Positions 48,444 through 57,541 of a stretch of 64,000 bases of DNA are shown piece by piece. How positions within the stretch are numbered: position 1 is the first letter of the stretch; every line of letters begins with the position of its first letter. The translations under genes and the position numbers were made by a program. Origin of the DNA: CAVRAZ01 sp963719135 (lineage in GTDB: Bacteria; Pseudomonadota; Gammaproteobacteria; DSM-19610); NCBI GenBank assembly GCA_963719135.1, contig CAVRAZ010000001.1, forward strand, positions 1 through 64,000, in the 5' to 3' direction. The notes under the pieces are model-generated. The model was given only the letters and a program-made list of their open reading frames with translations, had not been told where the DNA came from and ran no database searches.

Positions 48444-50847
48444 ATGGCTATGAATACGCCAGCGGAACAGCCGGGCCTAACCACGGCCGAGGCGCGGCAG
48501 CGCCTGCAACAGTACGGCGAGAACGCCCTCCGTGAAGAGCGCACGAGTGCGCTGCGCAAGTTCCTGTCCTGTTTGTGGGGACCGATCCCCTGGATGATCG
48601 AAATTGCCGCGGTCCTTTCCGGAGCGGCGCAGCGCTGGGACGATCTGGCCGTCATCGGCAGCCTCCTGCTCATCAACGCGGTGGTCGGTTTCCGCGAGGA
48701 ATTCAAGGCCGACACCGCCATCGAGGCGCTCAAGAGCAAGCTCGCGCCGGTCGCGCGCGTGCTGCGCGACGGCCGCTGGCAGGACCTGGCGGCGCGCGAA
48801 CTGGTCCCGGGCGACGTCGTACTGCTGAAACTCGGCAACATCGTGCCGGCGGACGTCGAGTCTGAGCCAGGGCGACTACCCGAGCCTGGACGAATCGGCG
48901 CTGACCGGCGAGTCGCTGCCGGTGGAGAAGAAGACCGGCGACACGGCCTACTCCGGGTCGCTGGTGCGCCAGGGCGAGATGCACGCGCGCGTCACCGCCA
49001 CCGGCATGAACACCGACTTCGGCAAGACCGCACGCCTGGTCCAGGAGGCGGGCGCGACCTCGCACTTCCAGCAGGCCATGCTCAGGATCGGCAACTTCCT
49101 CATCCTCGCCACGCTGGGCCTCGTGATCCTGATTCTCATGGTGGCGCTGTTCCGCGGCGATCCCTGGATCGACACGCTGCTGTTGGCGCTGATCCTGACG
49201 GTGGCGGCGATCCCGACGGTGCTGTCGGTGACCCTGGCAGTCGGCGCCACGGCGCCCGCGCGCCTGCAGGCGATCGTGTCGCGGCTGGTGGCGATCGAGG
49301 AAATGGCGGGCATGGACATCCTGTGCTCGGACAAGGCCTGAACCCTGACCAAGAACGAGATCACGCTCGGCGACCCGGTGCCGATCGGCGCGCAGGACGC
49401 GCAGGAACTGCTGCTGGTCGCGGCGCTGGCCTGCGAGCCGGACAGTCCGGACGTGATCGATGCCGCCGTGCAGCAGGGCGTCACCGACCGGAACCGGCTG
49501 GCCGAATACCGCGTCGAGCGCTTCACGCCTTTCGATCCGGTGCGCAAGCGCGCCGAAGCGGAGGTCGTTCACGGCGGGGAGCGCTTCCACGCCGCCAAGG
49601 GCGCGCCCCAGGTGATCCTCGGACTGACGCAGCCCGACGCGGATCTGGCGGCGCAGGTGCGCGCGCATACCGACGAACTCGCCGGGCAGGGGTACCGCAC
49701 ACTCGGCGTGGCGCGCACGGATGCGCAGGGCCAGTGGCGCTTCCTGGGACTGTTGTCGCTGTTCGATCCACCGCGCGACGATTCGGCGCAGACCATCGCG
49801 GGGGCCGTCGCAATGGGGCTGGGCGTGCGCATGGTCACGGGTGACCACACGGCCATCGCGCGTGAGATTGCGCGCAAGCTGAAGCTGGGCACCCACATCG
49901 TGGCTGCGCGCGAGGTGTTCGAACAGGACAAGAGCGACAGCGACGTTGCACGCATCGAAGCGGCCGACGGCTTCGCCGAAGTCTTTCCGGAGCACAAGTT
50001 CAAGATCGTGCGCACCCTGCAGGCCGCGGACCACATCGTCGGCATGACCGGCGACGGCGTGAACGACGCGCCCGCCCAGAAACAAGCCGACATCGGCATC
50101 GCCGTCAGCGGCGCCACCGACGCGGCGCGCGCGGCGGCCGACCTGGTGCCGACCGCGCCGGGCCTGGCGGTGATCACCACGGCGGTCGAGGAGGCGCGGC
50201 GCATCTTCGAGCGCATGACCAGCTATGCGACGTTCCGCATCGCCGAAACGATTCGCGTGCTGCTGTTCATGACGCTGTCGATTCTTGTGTTCAACTTCTA
50301 CCCGGTCACGGCGGTGATGATCGTGCTGCTGGCGATCCTCAATGACTTCCCGATCATGACCATCGCCTACGACAACGTGTCGGTGGCACCGCGGCCGGTG
50401 CGCTGGGACATGCCGCGGGTGCTGACGCTCGCCACGGTGCTGGGTGTGCTCGGGATGGTCTCCACCTTCGGCCTGTTCTGGCTGGCGGAACGTGTGTTCG
50501 AGCTGCCGCGCCCGACGGTGCAGACGCTGATTTTTCTCAAGCTGCTGGTGGCGGGGCATCTGACCCTCAATCTCACGCGCAAGAAAGGCTGGTTCTGGAT
50601 CCGTCCGTGGCCGAACGCGCGGTTGTTCTGGACCGCCGAGCTGACCCAGGCGCTGGGCACGGTGTACGGCTGATTCGTCGAGCCGATCGGCTGGCGCTAT
50701 GCGCTGCTGGTCTGGGCCTATGCGCTCGTGAGCGAGCTGGTGGTGTTTGCGCCGGTGAAAGTGTGGGTGGAAAAGCTGCTGGAACGGGGCTCCGAAGAGC
50801 ACGTCCGTCATCTGCACCGCGCCCATGCCAGCATGCGCGGCGGCTGA
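48444..50847 (+). pseudogene. Plasma-membrane H+-ATPase-like P-type ATPase, inactivated
   Basis: A P3A-type ATPase of about 800 residues. The first part (48444 onwards, TTAEARQRLQQYGENAL to LKLGNIVPADVE) shifts frame near 48861 by one extra T. The second part (SQGDYPSLDESALTGES onwards) reaches LCSDK, where the phosphorylation motif DKTGTLT reads D-K-A-stop-T-L-T (TGA at 49339). The sequence continues through MVTGDHTAIAREIARKLKLG and GDGVNDAPA to a second in-frame TGA at 50671, where Trp is expected, and on to 50847. Loss of the phosphorylated Asp motif makes it inactive. Confidence 0.88.
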
Positions 50848-51064
50848 GCGGTGTGAAAAGCGCGGCTAGCCCGCGAGCGACCCTGCGTCGGGCATTGATA
50901 TCCGCCGTTCAGGCCCGTCGGAATATCTGCTTCCTGCCAAAATGCGGCGAATGTGTAATAAGCTATTGAGTTAAAAGGATATGTTCTGTATGCTGACGAA
51001 CGGAGCGCGGTAGGATTGTCGTCTTATTTTACAGTCTCGGCTCGGCGACTCTTTGACGCAGCTC

Positions 51065-51082
51065 CAACATGTTGTTGTACAA
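51065..51082. promoter_or_regulatory. Two abutting palindromes upstream of a sigma-54 promoter
   Basis: CAACATGTTG (51065-51074) is directly followed by TTGTACAA (51075-51082); both are perfect. They end 24 bp before the -24 GG. Such a position suits an activator or repressor site, but no factor is identified. Confidence 0.4.
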
Positions 51083-51106
51083 AGTTTTTCTAGTACTGTC
51101 GCAAAC

Positions 51107-51120
51107 GGCACAAACTTTGC
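51107..51120 (+). promoter_or_regulatory. Sigma-54 (RpoN) promoter of the PEP-CTERM gene
   Basis: GGCACAAACTTTGC fits the -24/-12 consensus (GGCACN5TTGC), with GG and GC exactly 10 bases apart. The start of transcription would fall near 51132, 58 bases before the ATG. PEP-CTERM loci are known to use RpoN with the PrsR/PrsK pair. Confidence 0.7.
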
Positions 51121-51189
51121 CTTAAAGTCTGGGGTGGGGCGCCCAAGAGCAAGGGCAGCACAATACAATTATTTTGGAGGAGTAAAGTA

Positions 51190-51834
51190 ATGGATTTTCG
51201 CTCAGCCGCACGCTGGATCAGCGTCGCGATCCTTGGATTTTCAGCATTTTCCGCCAATGCCGCATCTGTCTCGTATTTCCTCGATCAGTCCAACGCGTTG
51301 CCGAATGGCACCGATTACCTGAAGGTTACCATCAGCGACGGGGCCGGGGGCGATATTGACTTCCGCGTGGACGTCCTGACCGGCAATTTCCCATCCCCGG
51401 GCTCGAACTTCGGGATGGAGAATTTCTCGTTCAACTTCGACAACAGCCTGACCGTGACCACGGGCAACATCGTCAACATCGATCCGTCGACCTGGACGAT
51501 CACCGAGAATCAGAATGCCGGCGGTGGCTTTGGAAAGTTCGAGTTTCAGTTGAACGGAACGGGCAACACCCGAACCGAATTGCTGACCTTTACGATCACC
51601 GGGGTAACGGGTGATACGCTGGCGTCGTATGCGATGGGCTCGACATTGAATCCGCCGGCGACCGAATTTTTTGCCGCGCATGTTGCCGACTTTGACGACG
51701 GTAATGGCAACACGAGCGGACAGTTCGCCGGCTCGACTCTGGTCCCCGTGCCGCTGCCGGCCGCACTCTGGTTGTTCGGTGCCGGCTTGATGGGCATGGC
51801 CAGCGTTGGCCGTCGCAAGACCAGCCATTCCTGA
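51190..51834 (+). CDS. PEP-CTERM (VPLPA type) exported protein
   Basis: The 214-residue product has an N-terminal signal (SAARWISVAILGFSAFSANA). The body has a Gly/Asn-rich beta sandwich, and the C-terminal sorting signal is VPVPLPAALWLFGAGLMGMASVGRRK, with the VPLPA motif, a hydrophobic helix and a basic end. The signal is recognised by the exosortase EpsH/XrtA, linked to exopolysaccharide secretion; no exosortase is in this window. Expression is probably RpoN-dependent from the promoter at 51107. A clean terminator follows. Possible role: biofilm matrix component. Confidence 0.88.
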   Translation: MDFRSAARWISVAILGFSAFSANAASVSYFLDQSNALPNGTDYLKVTISDGAGGDIDFRVDVLTGNFPSPGSNFGMENFSFNFDNSLTVTTGNIVNIDPSTWTITENQNAGGGFGKFEFQLNGTGNTRTELLTFTITGVTGDTLASYAMGSTLNPPATEFFAAHVADFDDGNGNTSGQFAGSTLVPVPLPAALWLFGAGLMGMASVGRRKTSHS

Positions 51835-51861
51835 AGGCGCGTACAGGCGCCTGTGAAGAAG

Positions 51862-51883
51862 GCCGCCATCAGGCGGCTTTTTT
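51862..51883 (+). terminator. Rho-independent terminator of the PEP-CTERM gene
   Basis: GCCGCC ATCA GGCGGC followed by six T, 25 bp after the stop codon. Confidence 0.85.
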
Positions 51884-51968
51884 ATTGTGTCCTGATCATC
51901 CAGCTTGCCCAACGCATCCGCACGCGCGTCCTCAGCGTGCGAAATTTGCCGGCCGCGGATGGCGTCGG

Positions 51969-52997
51969 TTACGCCTCGGTCGGCACCGCTGTCAGGCTCA
52001 GCTTCCTGGTACGGCGCAACAGCGTCAGTGAGAGTTCCCTGCCGGGCGCCCATTCGGAGAGGAAGCGGTACAGGTCATCGACGCTCCTGACGACCTGTTC
52101 ATTGATGGCCACGACGAAATCACCGCGCTGCAGCCCGGCACGCGCGGCGGGGCCGGCGGAATCGAGCGAAGCCACTTCAACGGCGTAGTCCGCAGCCAGT
52201 TCGTGGTAGCGAATCGTGCGTCTCCCCAGGGGTCGCTGCCGGCCGACGATGCCCAGATAGGCGCGGCGGACGCGTCCGTACTGAAACAATTGCGGCACTA
52301 CCCACGCGGCCGTCGCGGCCGGCACGGCAAAGCCGATGCCCTGGGCGTTGGCGATGATGGCCGTGTTGATGCCGATGATCTTCCCGCGGCTGTTCAGCAG
52401 CGGGCCGCCGGAATTGCCCGGATTGAGCGGTGCCGTGTGCTGAATCACGCTTTCGATGAGCTGGCCTTGCTCGGCGCGCAGCGCCCGGCCCAGCGCGCTG
52501 ACGACGCCGGTCGACACGCTCGCGTGAAAGCCGAGCGGATTGCCCATGGCGATGGCCAGTTGACCGACGCGTACGTCGTTGCCGGCGTGCAGTTCGGCGT
52601 GGGGCAGGTCGGACCCGTGCGCGTGCAGCAGGGCAAGACCGGTCGGAGGATCCTGGCCGACGAGGCTGGCCTCGACCCTGTGCCGGTCGGTCAGGGCGAC
52701 CGCAAGTTTCGACGCGCCTTGCACGACATGGCTGTTGGTGAGGATGTAGCCGTCCGGCGTGATCGCCACGCCGGAACCGGTGCCCTGTAATTCGCCGCCC
52801 GGACCCTGGACCGGCCGCCCCGTATGCACGCTCACCACGGCAGGGCCGATCGTCTCTACGACGCCGGTGACGGCCTTCGAATAGGCATCGAGCAGGTCGG
52901 TGTCGGTGGGGGCGTTCGAGCGCGCCGGATCGGCGCCTGCGCCCCGATTACGCCTGCCCGCGACCGGTTGCAGAACGTGCCGCGAGGTTCTGCGCAT
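51969..52997 (-). CDS. HtrA/DegP-like trypsin-fold protein with PDZ domain, catalytic Asp replaced
   Basis: The 342-residue protein has one N-terminal region without a clear signal peptide, a protease domain with His in ILTNSHVV and Ser in NPGNSGGPLL, and a PDZ domain (AGPAARAGLQRGDFVVAINEQVV). The catalytic Asp, normally in TDLALL, is Gly (QDPPTGLALL; codon GGT). Without Asp the charge relay should be severely weakened. Oxidative or heat-stress protein quality control is the family role; this copy may be a chaperone or a decaying gene. Confidence 0.8.
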   Translation of the reverse strand: MRRTSRHVLQPVAGRRNRGAGADPARSNAPTDTDLLDAYSKAVTGVVETIGPAVVSVHTGRPVQGPGGELQGTGSGVAITPDGYILTNSHVVQGASKLAVALTDRHRVEASLVGQDPPTGLALLHAHGSDLPHAELHAGNDVRVGQLAIAMGNPLGFHASVSTGVVSALGRALRAEQGQLIESVIQHTAPLNPGNSGGPLLNSRGKIIGINTAIIANAQGIGFAVPAATAAWVVPQLFQYGRVRRAYLGIVGRQRPLGRRTIRYHELAADYAVEVASLDSAGPAARAGLQRGDFVVAINEQVVRSVDDLYRFLSEWAPGRELSLTLLRRTRKLSLTAVPTEA

Positions 52998-53298
52998 AGA
53001 CCGCCTCCTGCCGCGTTATGCGGCGACATCGCGAATTGAACAGGGTGCTATCTGAGGGTCTGGAGGTGCGATTTCAAGCGACCCGAGGTGCTGCAAAACC
53101 CTAGCAGGCTGAGGAAATGGCCCGGCAGCGAAATCGGCGCAATGCCGCGCGCGACTGTTTTCAATGGTTTTCCTGCGGCGACCAGGGCATTGCGGTTTAT
53201 CAATGACACAGGGGGCGGTTTCTATGAAATGAAACGAGGCAGGGCCAACGCGCCTGTCGCAAAACCCTGCGATGGCAGGGATTCGGAAGGTGACGCAC
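52998..53298. other. Intergenic region
   Basis: No gene recognised. It lies between the HtrA-like gene and a short open frame. Confidence 0.35.
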
Positions 53299-53463
53299 AT
53301 GGAGAACTTCGGTTCCTGGATCGGGTCTATCAGCGTTCCCGCCGTATTCCTGCTGAGGATGCTGTACCAGTTCAGACCCGGCGCCGGACGCAGAGACCGG
53401 CGTGGCGCGGTGATTCCCTTCGAGGAGCGCGACGGGCGGCGGCGTCGCGGCACGCGTGTGTGA
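53299..53463 (+). CDS. Small hypothetical protein
   Basis: The 54-residue frame (MENFGSWIGSISVPAVFLLRMLYQF, then an Arg-rich tail) has AAGGTG nine bases upstream. One hydrophobic helix followed by a basic tail could make a small membrane protein. It is not recognised, and it may be chance coding. Confidence 0.3.
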   Translation: MENFGSWIGSISVPAVFLLRMLYQFRPGAGRRDRRGAVIPFEERDGRRRRGTRV

Positions 53464-53541
53464 ATCGGTACAGGCTCACAAGGGAAACGCCCCGCGCCGG
53501 ATCGGCGGGCAACTTGTGCGGCGGCGCAGACGGGTGATCTG

Positions 53542-53690
53542 ATGTTTACCACCAATCCGTTCGCCGAACTCGCGGCCTTTCTGCCGCCGCTGTTCATGCA
53601 GGTCTACGTCATCCTGATGATACTGGCGGTTGCCACGGGAACGCTGTTCGATATGCTCCACAAGCGCAGCGCCCGGTTTTTCGCACAGGG
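53542..53690 (+). pseudogene. N-terminal stub of an AprM-like membrane protein
   Basis: About 50 residues (NPFAELAAFLPPLFMQVYVIL, then ILAVATGTLFDMLHKRSARFFAQ) resemble the start of the AprM membrane protein that precedes aprB and aprA in sulfur oxidisers, from memory. The frame then runs into AprA sequence out of frame and ends at 53709. The remainder of aprM and all of aprB are missing. Confidence 0.5.
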
Positions 53691-54527
53691 GAGGATTTTC
53701 TGGACATGACGGTCGGCCAGGCGGTGGTCTGGGCGTCGCAGAACATCGACCCGAAGAAAACGCCGTCCGAGCTGATCACCTCCGAGCCCTACGTCATGGG
53801 TTCGCACGCGACCTGTTCCGGCGCCTGGGCCAGCGGACCGGAGGACTGTGCGGCGGACGGGCACCAGTGGGGCTACAACCGGATGACGACCGTCGAGGGC
53901 CTGTTCGGCGCCGGTGACACGATCGGCGGTTCGGCGCACAAGTGCTCGTCCGGCTCCTTTACCGAGGGGCGCACAGCCGGAAAGTCGGCGGTCAAATACG
54001 TCAGGGATCTGCACGGGCGCGCGCCGCAGGTGGACGATGCGCAGATCAGAAGGCTGCAGGAAAGGGTGTTCAAACCGCTCGAGCACTACCAGGTGGGCAG
54101 AAACGAGATCGTCGCCGGGGACCGTGTCACCCAGCTACCTGTCGCCGCTGCAGGGGCTTCAGCGGCTGGAGAAACTCCTGGACGAATACGCCGGCGGCAT
54201 CAGCACCTTTTATGTGACCAACGAGCCGATGCTCAGGCGCGGCCTCGAGCTGTTGGAGATGCTGACCGAGGATCTCGAACACATCGGCGCCGAGGATCTG
54301 CACCCGCTCCAGCGCGCGTGGGAACTCCATTACCGGGCCCTGGCGGCGGAGGCGGTGGCCCGACACACGCTGTCCGGCAGGAAACACGCTGGCCGGGTTA
54401 CTATTATCGCGCCGATCATCCGAAGCTGGACGATACCGGGTGGCACGTCTTCACCGCTTCGCGCTACGACGCGAAGACCGGCGAATGGGAGATGAGCAAG
54501 CTGCCGGTACACCCTATCGTCGACTGA
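53691..54527 (+). pseudogene. aprA: Adenylylsulfate reductase alpha subunit, C-terminal half with two frameshifts
   Basis: AprA oxidises sulfite to APS in sulfur oxidisers. The fragment begins EDFLDMTVGQAVVWASQN and contains GSHATCSGAWASGPED, WGYNRMTTVEGLFGAGDT and SSGSFTEGR. Near 54119 an extra G in a G-run shifts the frame to PSYLSPLQGLQRLEKLLDEY. A missing base near 54393 then shifts it to RWPGYYYRADHPKLDD, ending VHPIVD at 54527. The FAD-binding N-terminal half is absent. The deletion runs from inside aprM through aprB into aprA. Non-functional. Confidence 0.85.
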
Positions 54528-54656
54528 CCGGGGCGGTTCAGGAACACCGCACCGGAGCCGGGGCATGCAGGGAATGCCTCAGGATATTCACGGATTATTG
54601 ACCGGGCGCTTACCTATACTTTGCTTGGTAATCGTCACACAGAGGTTGCGACAGCG

Positions 54657-55997
54657 ATGGATGACGTCACCCCGACGGGGACGCCGCCGAGGGCCGAACC
54701 GGAACCCGCGAGTCCGCCCGTGCCACGCAGCCGGCGAAAGCGGCTGCTCGGCGGACTTACCCTGCTGTGCGTCCTGTGCGGCGCCGCGTACGCCGCCTAC
54801 TGGGCGTTCGCCGGCCGCTTCGTCGAGACCACCGACGATGCCTACGTGGCGGGCAACGTCGTCGCTCTCACGCCGCAGGTCAACGGTACGGTCGTCGCCA
54901 TTCGCGTGGACAACACTCAGTGGGTGAAAGAGGGGCAGGTGGTCGTACTGCTTGACGCCACCGACGCGCAGATCGCCCTGGAGCAGGCCGAAGCCCGGCT
55001 CGCGCAGACAGTGCGCCAGGTGCAGGGGCTCTATCAGACGGCGGCCCAGCAGGAAGCCAACGTGACCCTGCAGCGCGCCAGGCTGGCGCAGTCGACCATC
55101 GACTATCGGCGCGACCGCAACCTTGTCGCGCGGAAGTTCGTGAGCGCCGAAGACTACCAGCACCGCGGCACGCAGGTGGACATCGATCAGGCGAGCCTCG
55201 ATCTGGCGGAGCATCAACGGGCGACCACCGAGGTGGCCGTGGCCAACACCGAACTCGCCAATCATCCCCAGGTCCGGCTGGCGGCCGCAGCGCTGCGCGC
55301 TGCTTACGTCGCCGTGCAGCGCACCAGGGTCCGCGTGCCGGTGACGGGCTACGTGGACAAGCGCGCGGTTCAGATCGGTCAGCGTGTCAGCCCCGGGACG
55401 CCGCTGATGGCCATCATTCCGCTCGACCAGATCTGGGTCGACGCGAACTTCAAGGAGTCGCAGTTGCGCACTGTCAGGATCGGGCAGCCCGTGAAGCTCA
55501 CGTCGGATCTGTACGGCGGGCGCGTCGACTATCGTGGGCGCGTCCTCGGACTCGGCGCCGGCACCGGCAGCGCGTTCGCGGTGCTGCCACCGCAAAACGC
55601 CACCGGCAACTGGATCAAGGTCGTACAGCGGATTCCCGTACGCGTCGGGCTCGCTGCGGAAGAAATCGCGCAACATCCTTTGCGCATCGGCCTGTCCATG
55701 GAGGCGAAGGTCGACACCCGCGATCGCAGCGGCGCCTCGCTGAGCGACGATCCGGAGCCGGCCGACCTCTACGTCACGAGCGTTTACAATGATGAAGACA
55801 AGGGGGCCGACGAGCTGATCGCGCGTATCATCAAGGACAACACCGTCACGGTGTTGCCGACCCAGGGCGCGGGGTCGCGGCCGGTGGCGGAAGCGGCGCC
55901 CGCAGCCGGGAACCCGGACAGGTACGCGCGCGACCCGGCTGCTGCGCAGACCACGGCAGGCCCGCCCGTGCGCGGACAGATCGACGCCGGCCCATGA
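54657..55997 (+). CDS. emrA: EmrA-type membrane-fusion efflux protein
   Basis: The 446-residue periplasmic adaptor has an N-terminal membrane helix (RLLGGLTLLCVLCGAAYAAYW), the biotinyl-lipoyl domain split around a coiled-coil hairpin (VSPQVNG-like TPQVNGTVVAIRVDNTQWVKEG, then a long Gln/Ala-rich hairpin), and the beta-barrel VDANFKESQLRTVRIGQPVKL. It links EmrB to an outer-membrane TolC-like channel. The gene overlaps emrB by four bases. An unusually long C-terminal tail follows the barrel. Confidence 0.9.
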   Translation: MDDVTPTGTPPRAEPEPASPPVPRSRRKRLLGGLTLLCVLCGAAYAAYWAFAGRFVETTDDAYVAGNVVALTPQVNGTVVAIRVDNTQWVKEGQVVVLLDATDAQIALEQAEARLAQTVRQVQGLYQTAAQQEANVTLQRARLAQSTIDYRRDRNLVARKFVSAEDYQHRGTQVDIDQASLDLAEHQRATTEVAVANTELANHPQVRLAAAALRAAYVAVQRTRVRVPVTGYVDKRAVQIGQRVSPGTPLMAIIPLDQIWVDANFKESQLRTVRIGQPVKLTSDLYGGRVDYRGRVLGLGAGTGSAFAVLPPQNATGNWIKVVQRIPVRVGLAAEEIAQHPLRIGLSMEAKVDTRDRSGASLSDDPEPADLYVTSVYNDEDKGADELIARIIKDNTVTVLPTQGAGSRPVAEAAPAAGNPDRYARDPAAAQTTAGPPVRGQIDAGP

Positions 55998-57532
55998 CTG
56001 AGGACTGCCTGCACGGCGGCCGGCTGACCCTGCTGACGGTGGCCGTGTCGCTGGGCATCTTCATGAACGTGCTGGACACCTCGATCGCCAACGTGGCCAT
56101 TCCCACGCTGTCGGGCGACCTGGGTGTCAGCGCCGACGAGGGCACCTGGGTCATCACGTCCTTTACGGTCAGCACCGCCATCGCGCTCCCGCTTACGGGG
56201 TGGCTCGGCCGGCGCTTCGGCGAGGTGCGCCTGTTCGTGATCTCGGTGCTCGGATTCACCCTGTTCTCGTGGCTGTGCGGGCTGTCGGGGAGCCTGGCGA
56301 CGCTGGTGATCTTCCGGGTGCTGCAGGGCGCCGCGGCGGGTCCGATGATCCCCTTGTCGCAAAGCCTGCTGCTCATGAATTACCCGGACGACAAGAAAGG
56401 CCTCGCGCTGGCGATCTGGAGTCTGACCGCGGTGGTCGCCCCGGTGGTGGGTCCCATCCTCGGCGGCTCGATCACCGACGACTTCAGTTGGCCCTGGATC
56501 TTCTACATCAACGTGCCCGTGGGCCTGTTCGCGGCCTATGTCACCTGGCTGCTGCTGCGCAGTCGCGAGACGGGCAAAGTCCGGGTTCCCGTCGACCTCC
56601 TGGGCCTGGGGTTGCTGGTCGTCGGCGTGGGGAGCCTGCAGGTGATGCTGGACAAGGGCAACGACCTCGACTGGTTCGGCTCGCCGTTCATCGTGACGCT
56701 TGCGCTGGTCGCCGTCGTGACGCTCGGTTACTTCATCGTCTGGGAACTCACCGAACGCAACCCGATCGTCGACCTGACCTTGTTCAGGGAGATCAACTTC
56801 ACCGTCGGCACGGTGGCGATCAGCCTGGGTTACCTGATCTTTTTCGGTAACGTGGTGATCTTTCCGCTCTGGCTGCAGACGCAGATGGGTTACACGGCGA
56901 CCTGGGCAGGGTTCGCCGCCGCTTTCATCGGCATACTGGCGCTGGTGATGTCGCCGATCGTGGGTCAGTTGCTCTCGAAGATCGACCTGCGCTTGATCGT
57001 CAGCTTTGCCTTTGTCGTGTTCGCGCTGGTCTCGTTCTGGAATGCCTCCTTCAACACCCAGGTGGAGTTTCGCCAGCTCGTGCTCCCGCGGCTCGCGTTC
57101 GGCCTGGGGGTGCCCTGCTTCTTTATCCCACTTATTGCGATGTCACTGTCGGGGCTCCCGCCGAACCGGGTCGCGAGCGCCGCCGGCCTCACCAACTTCC
57201 TGCGTATCCTCGGCGGAAGTTTCGGCGTCTCGCTCAGCGTCACCCTGTGGGACCGGCGTCAGAGTTTCCACGATAACCGCCTCGTCGAACAGATTACGGC
57301 TTTCAATCCGCTGATCCGGCACCACCTCGATCAGATCCAGAGCCTCGGCCTCGATCCGCTCGCCGCTTCGACGGCCCTGGCCAGGACCGCTTCGCAGCAG
57401 GCGTTCATGCTGGCGACGAACGATTTCTTCTGGCTGTCCGGGTGGCTGTTCGTCGCGCTGCTGATCCTGGTGTGGTTCGCGCGCCCGCCGTTCACGATCG
57501 CCGGCGGCGGCGCCGCGGATGCGGCGGCATAA
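55994..57532 (+). CDS. emrB: EmrB-type MFS multidrug transporter (DHA2, 14 TM)
   Basis: The 512-residue inner-membrane protein has the motif LDTSIANVAIPTLSGDL in TM1, motif A-like GWLGRRFGEVRLFV, and motif C-like PVVGPILGGSITDDFSWPWIFYINVPVG. It exports hydrophobic compounds by proton antiport with EmrA. No emrR regulator is adjacent. No lesions are seen. Confidence 0.92.
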   Translation: MTEDCLHGGRLTLLTVAVSLGIFMNVLDTSIANVAIPTLSGDLGVSADEGTWVITSFTVSTAIALPLTGWLGRRFGEVRLFVISVLGFTLFSWLCGLSGSLATLVIFRVLQGAAAGPMIPLSQSLLLMNYPDDKKGLALAIWSLTAVVAPVVGPILGGSITDDFSWPWIFYINVPVGLFAAYVTWLLLRSRETGKVRVPVDLLGLGLLVVGVGSLQVMLDKGNDLDWFGSPFIVTLALVAVVTLGYFIVWELTERNPIVDLTLFREINFTVGTVAISLGYLIFFGNVVIFPLWLQTQMGYTATWAGFAAAFIGILALVMSPIVGQLLSKIDLRLIVSFAFVVFALVSFWNASFNTQVEFRQLVLPRLAFGLGVPCFFIPLIAMSLSGLPPNRVASAAGLTNFLRILGGSFGVSLSVTLWDRRQSFHDNRLVEQITAFNPLIRHHLDQIQSLGLDPLAASTALARTASQQAFMLATNDFFWLSGWLFVALLILVWFARPPFTIAGGGAADAAA

Positions 57533-57541
57533 CCCTGCGCA

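Larger units (their letters stand above)
50848..51189. other. Upstream region of the PEP-CTERM gene
   Basis: An AT-richer intergenic region holding two abutting palindromes and a sigma-54 promoter (listed separately), and TTGGAGGAG eight bases before the ATG. No gene is supported. Confidence 0.6.

Noticed and set aside
49339..49341. TGA read as selenocysteine or tryptophan in the P-type ATPase
   Set aside because: The expected residues at this point are Thr-Gly of DKTGT, not Sec or Trp, and the gene also has a frameshift. No SECIS-like structure was seen.
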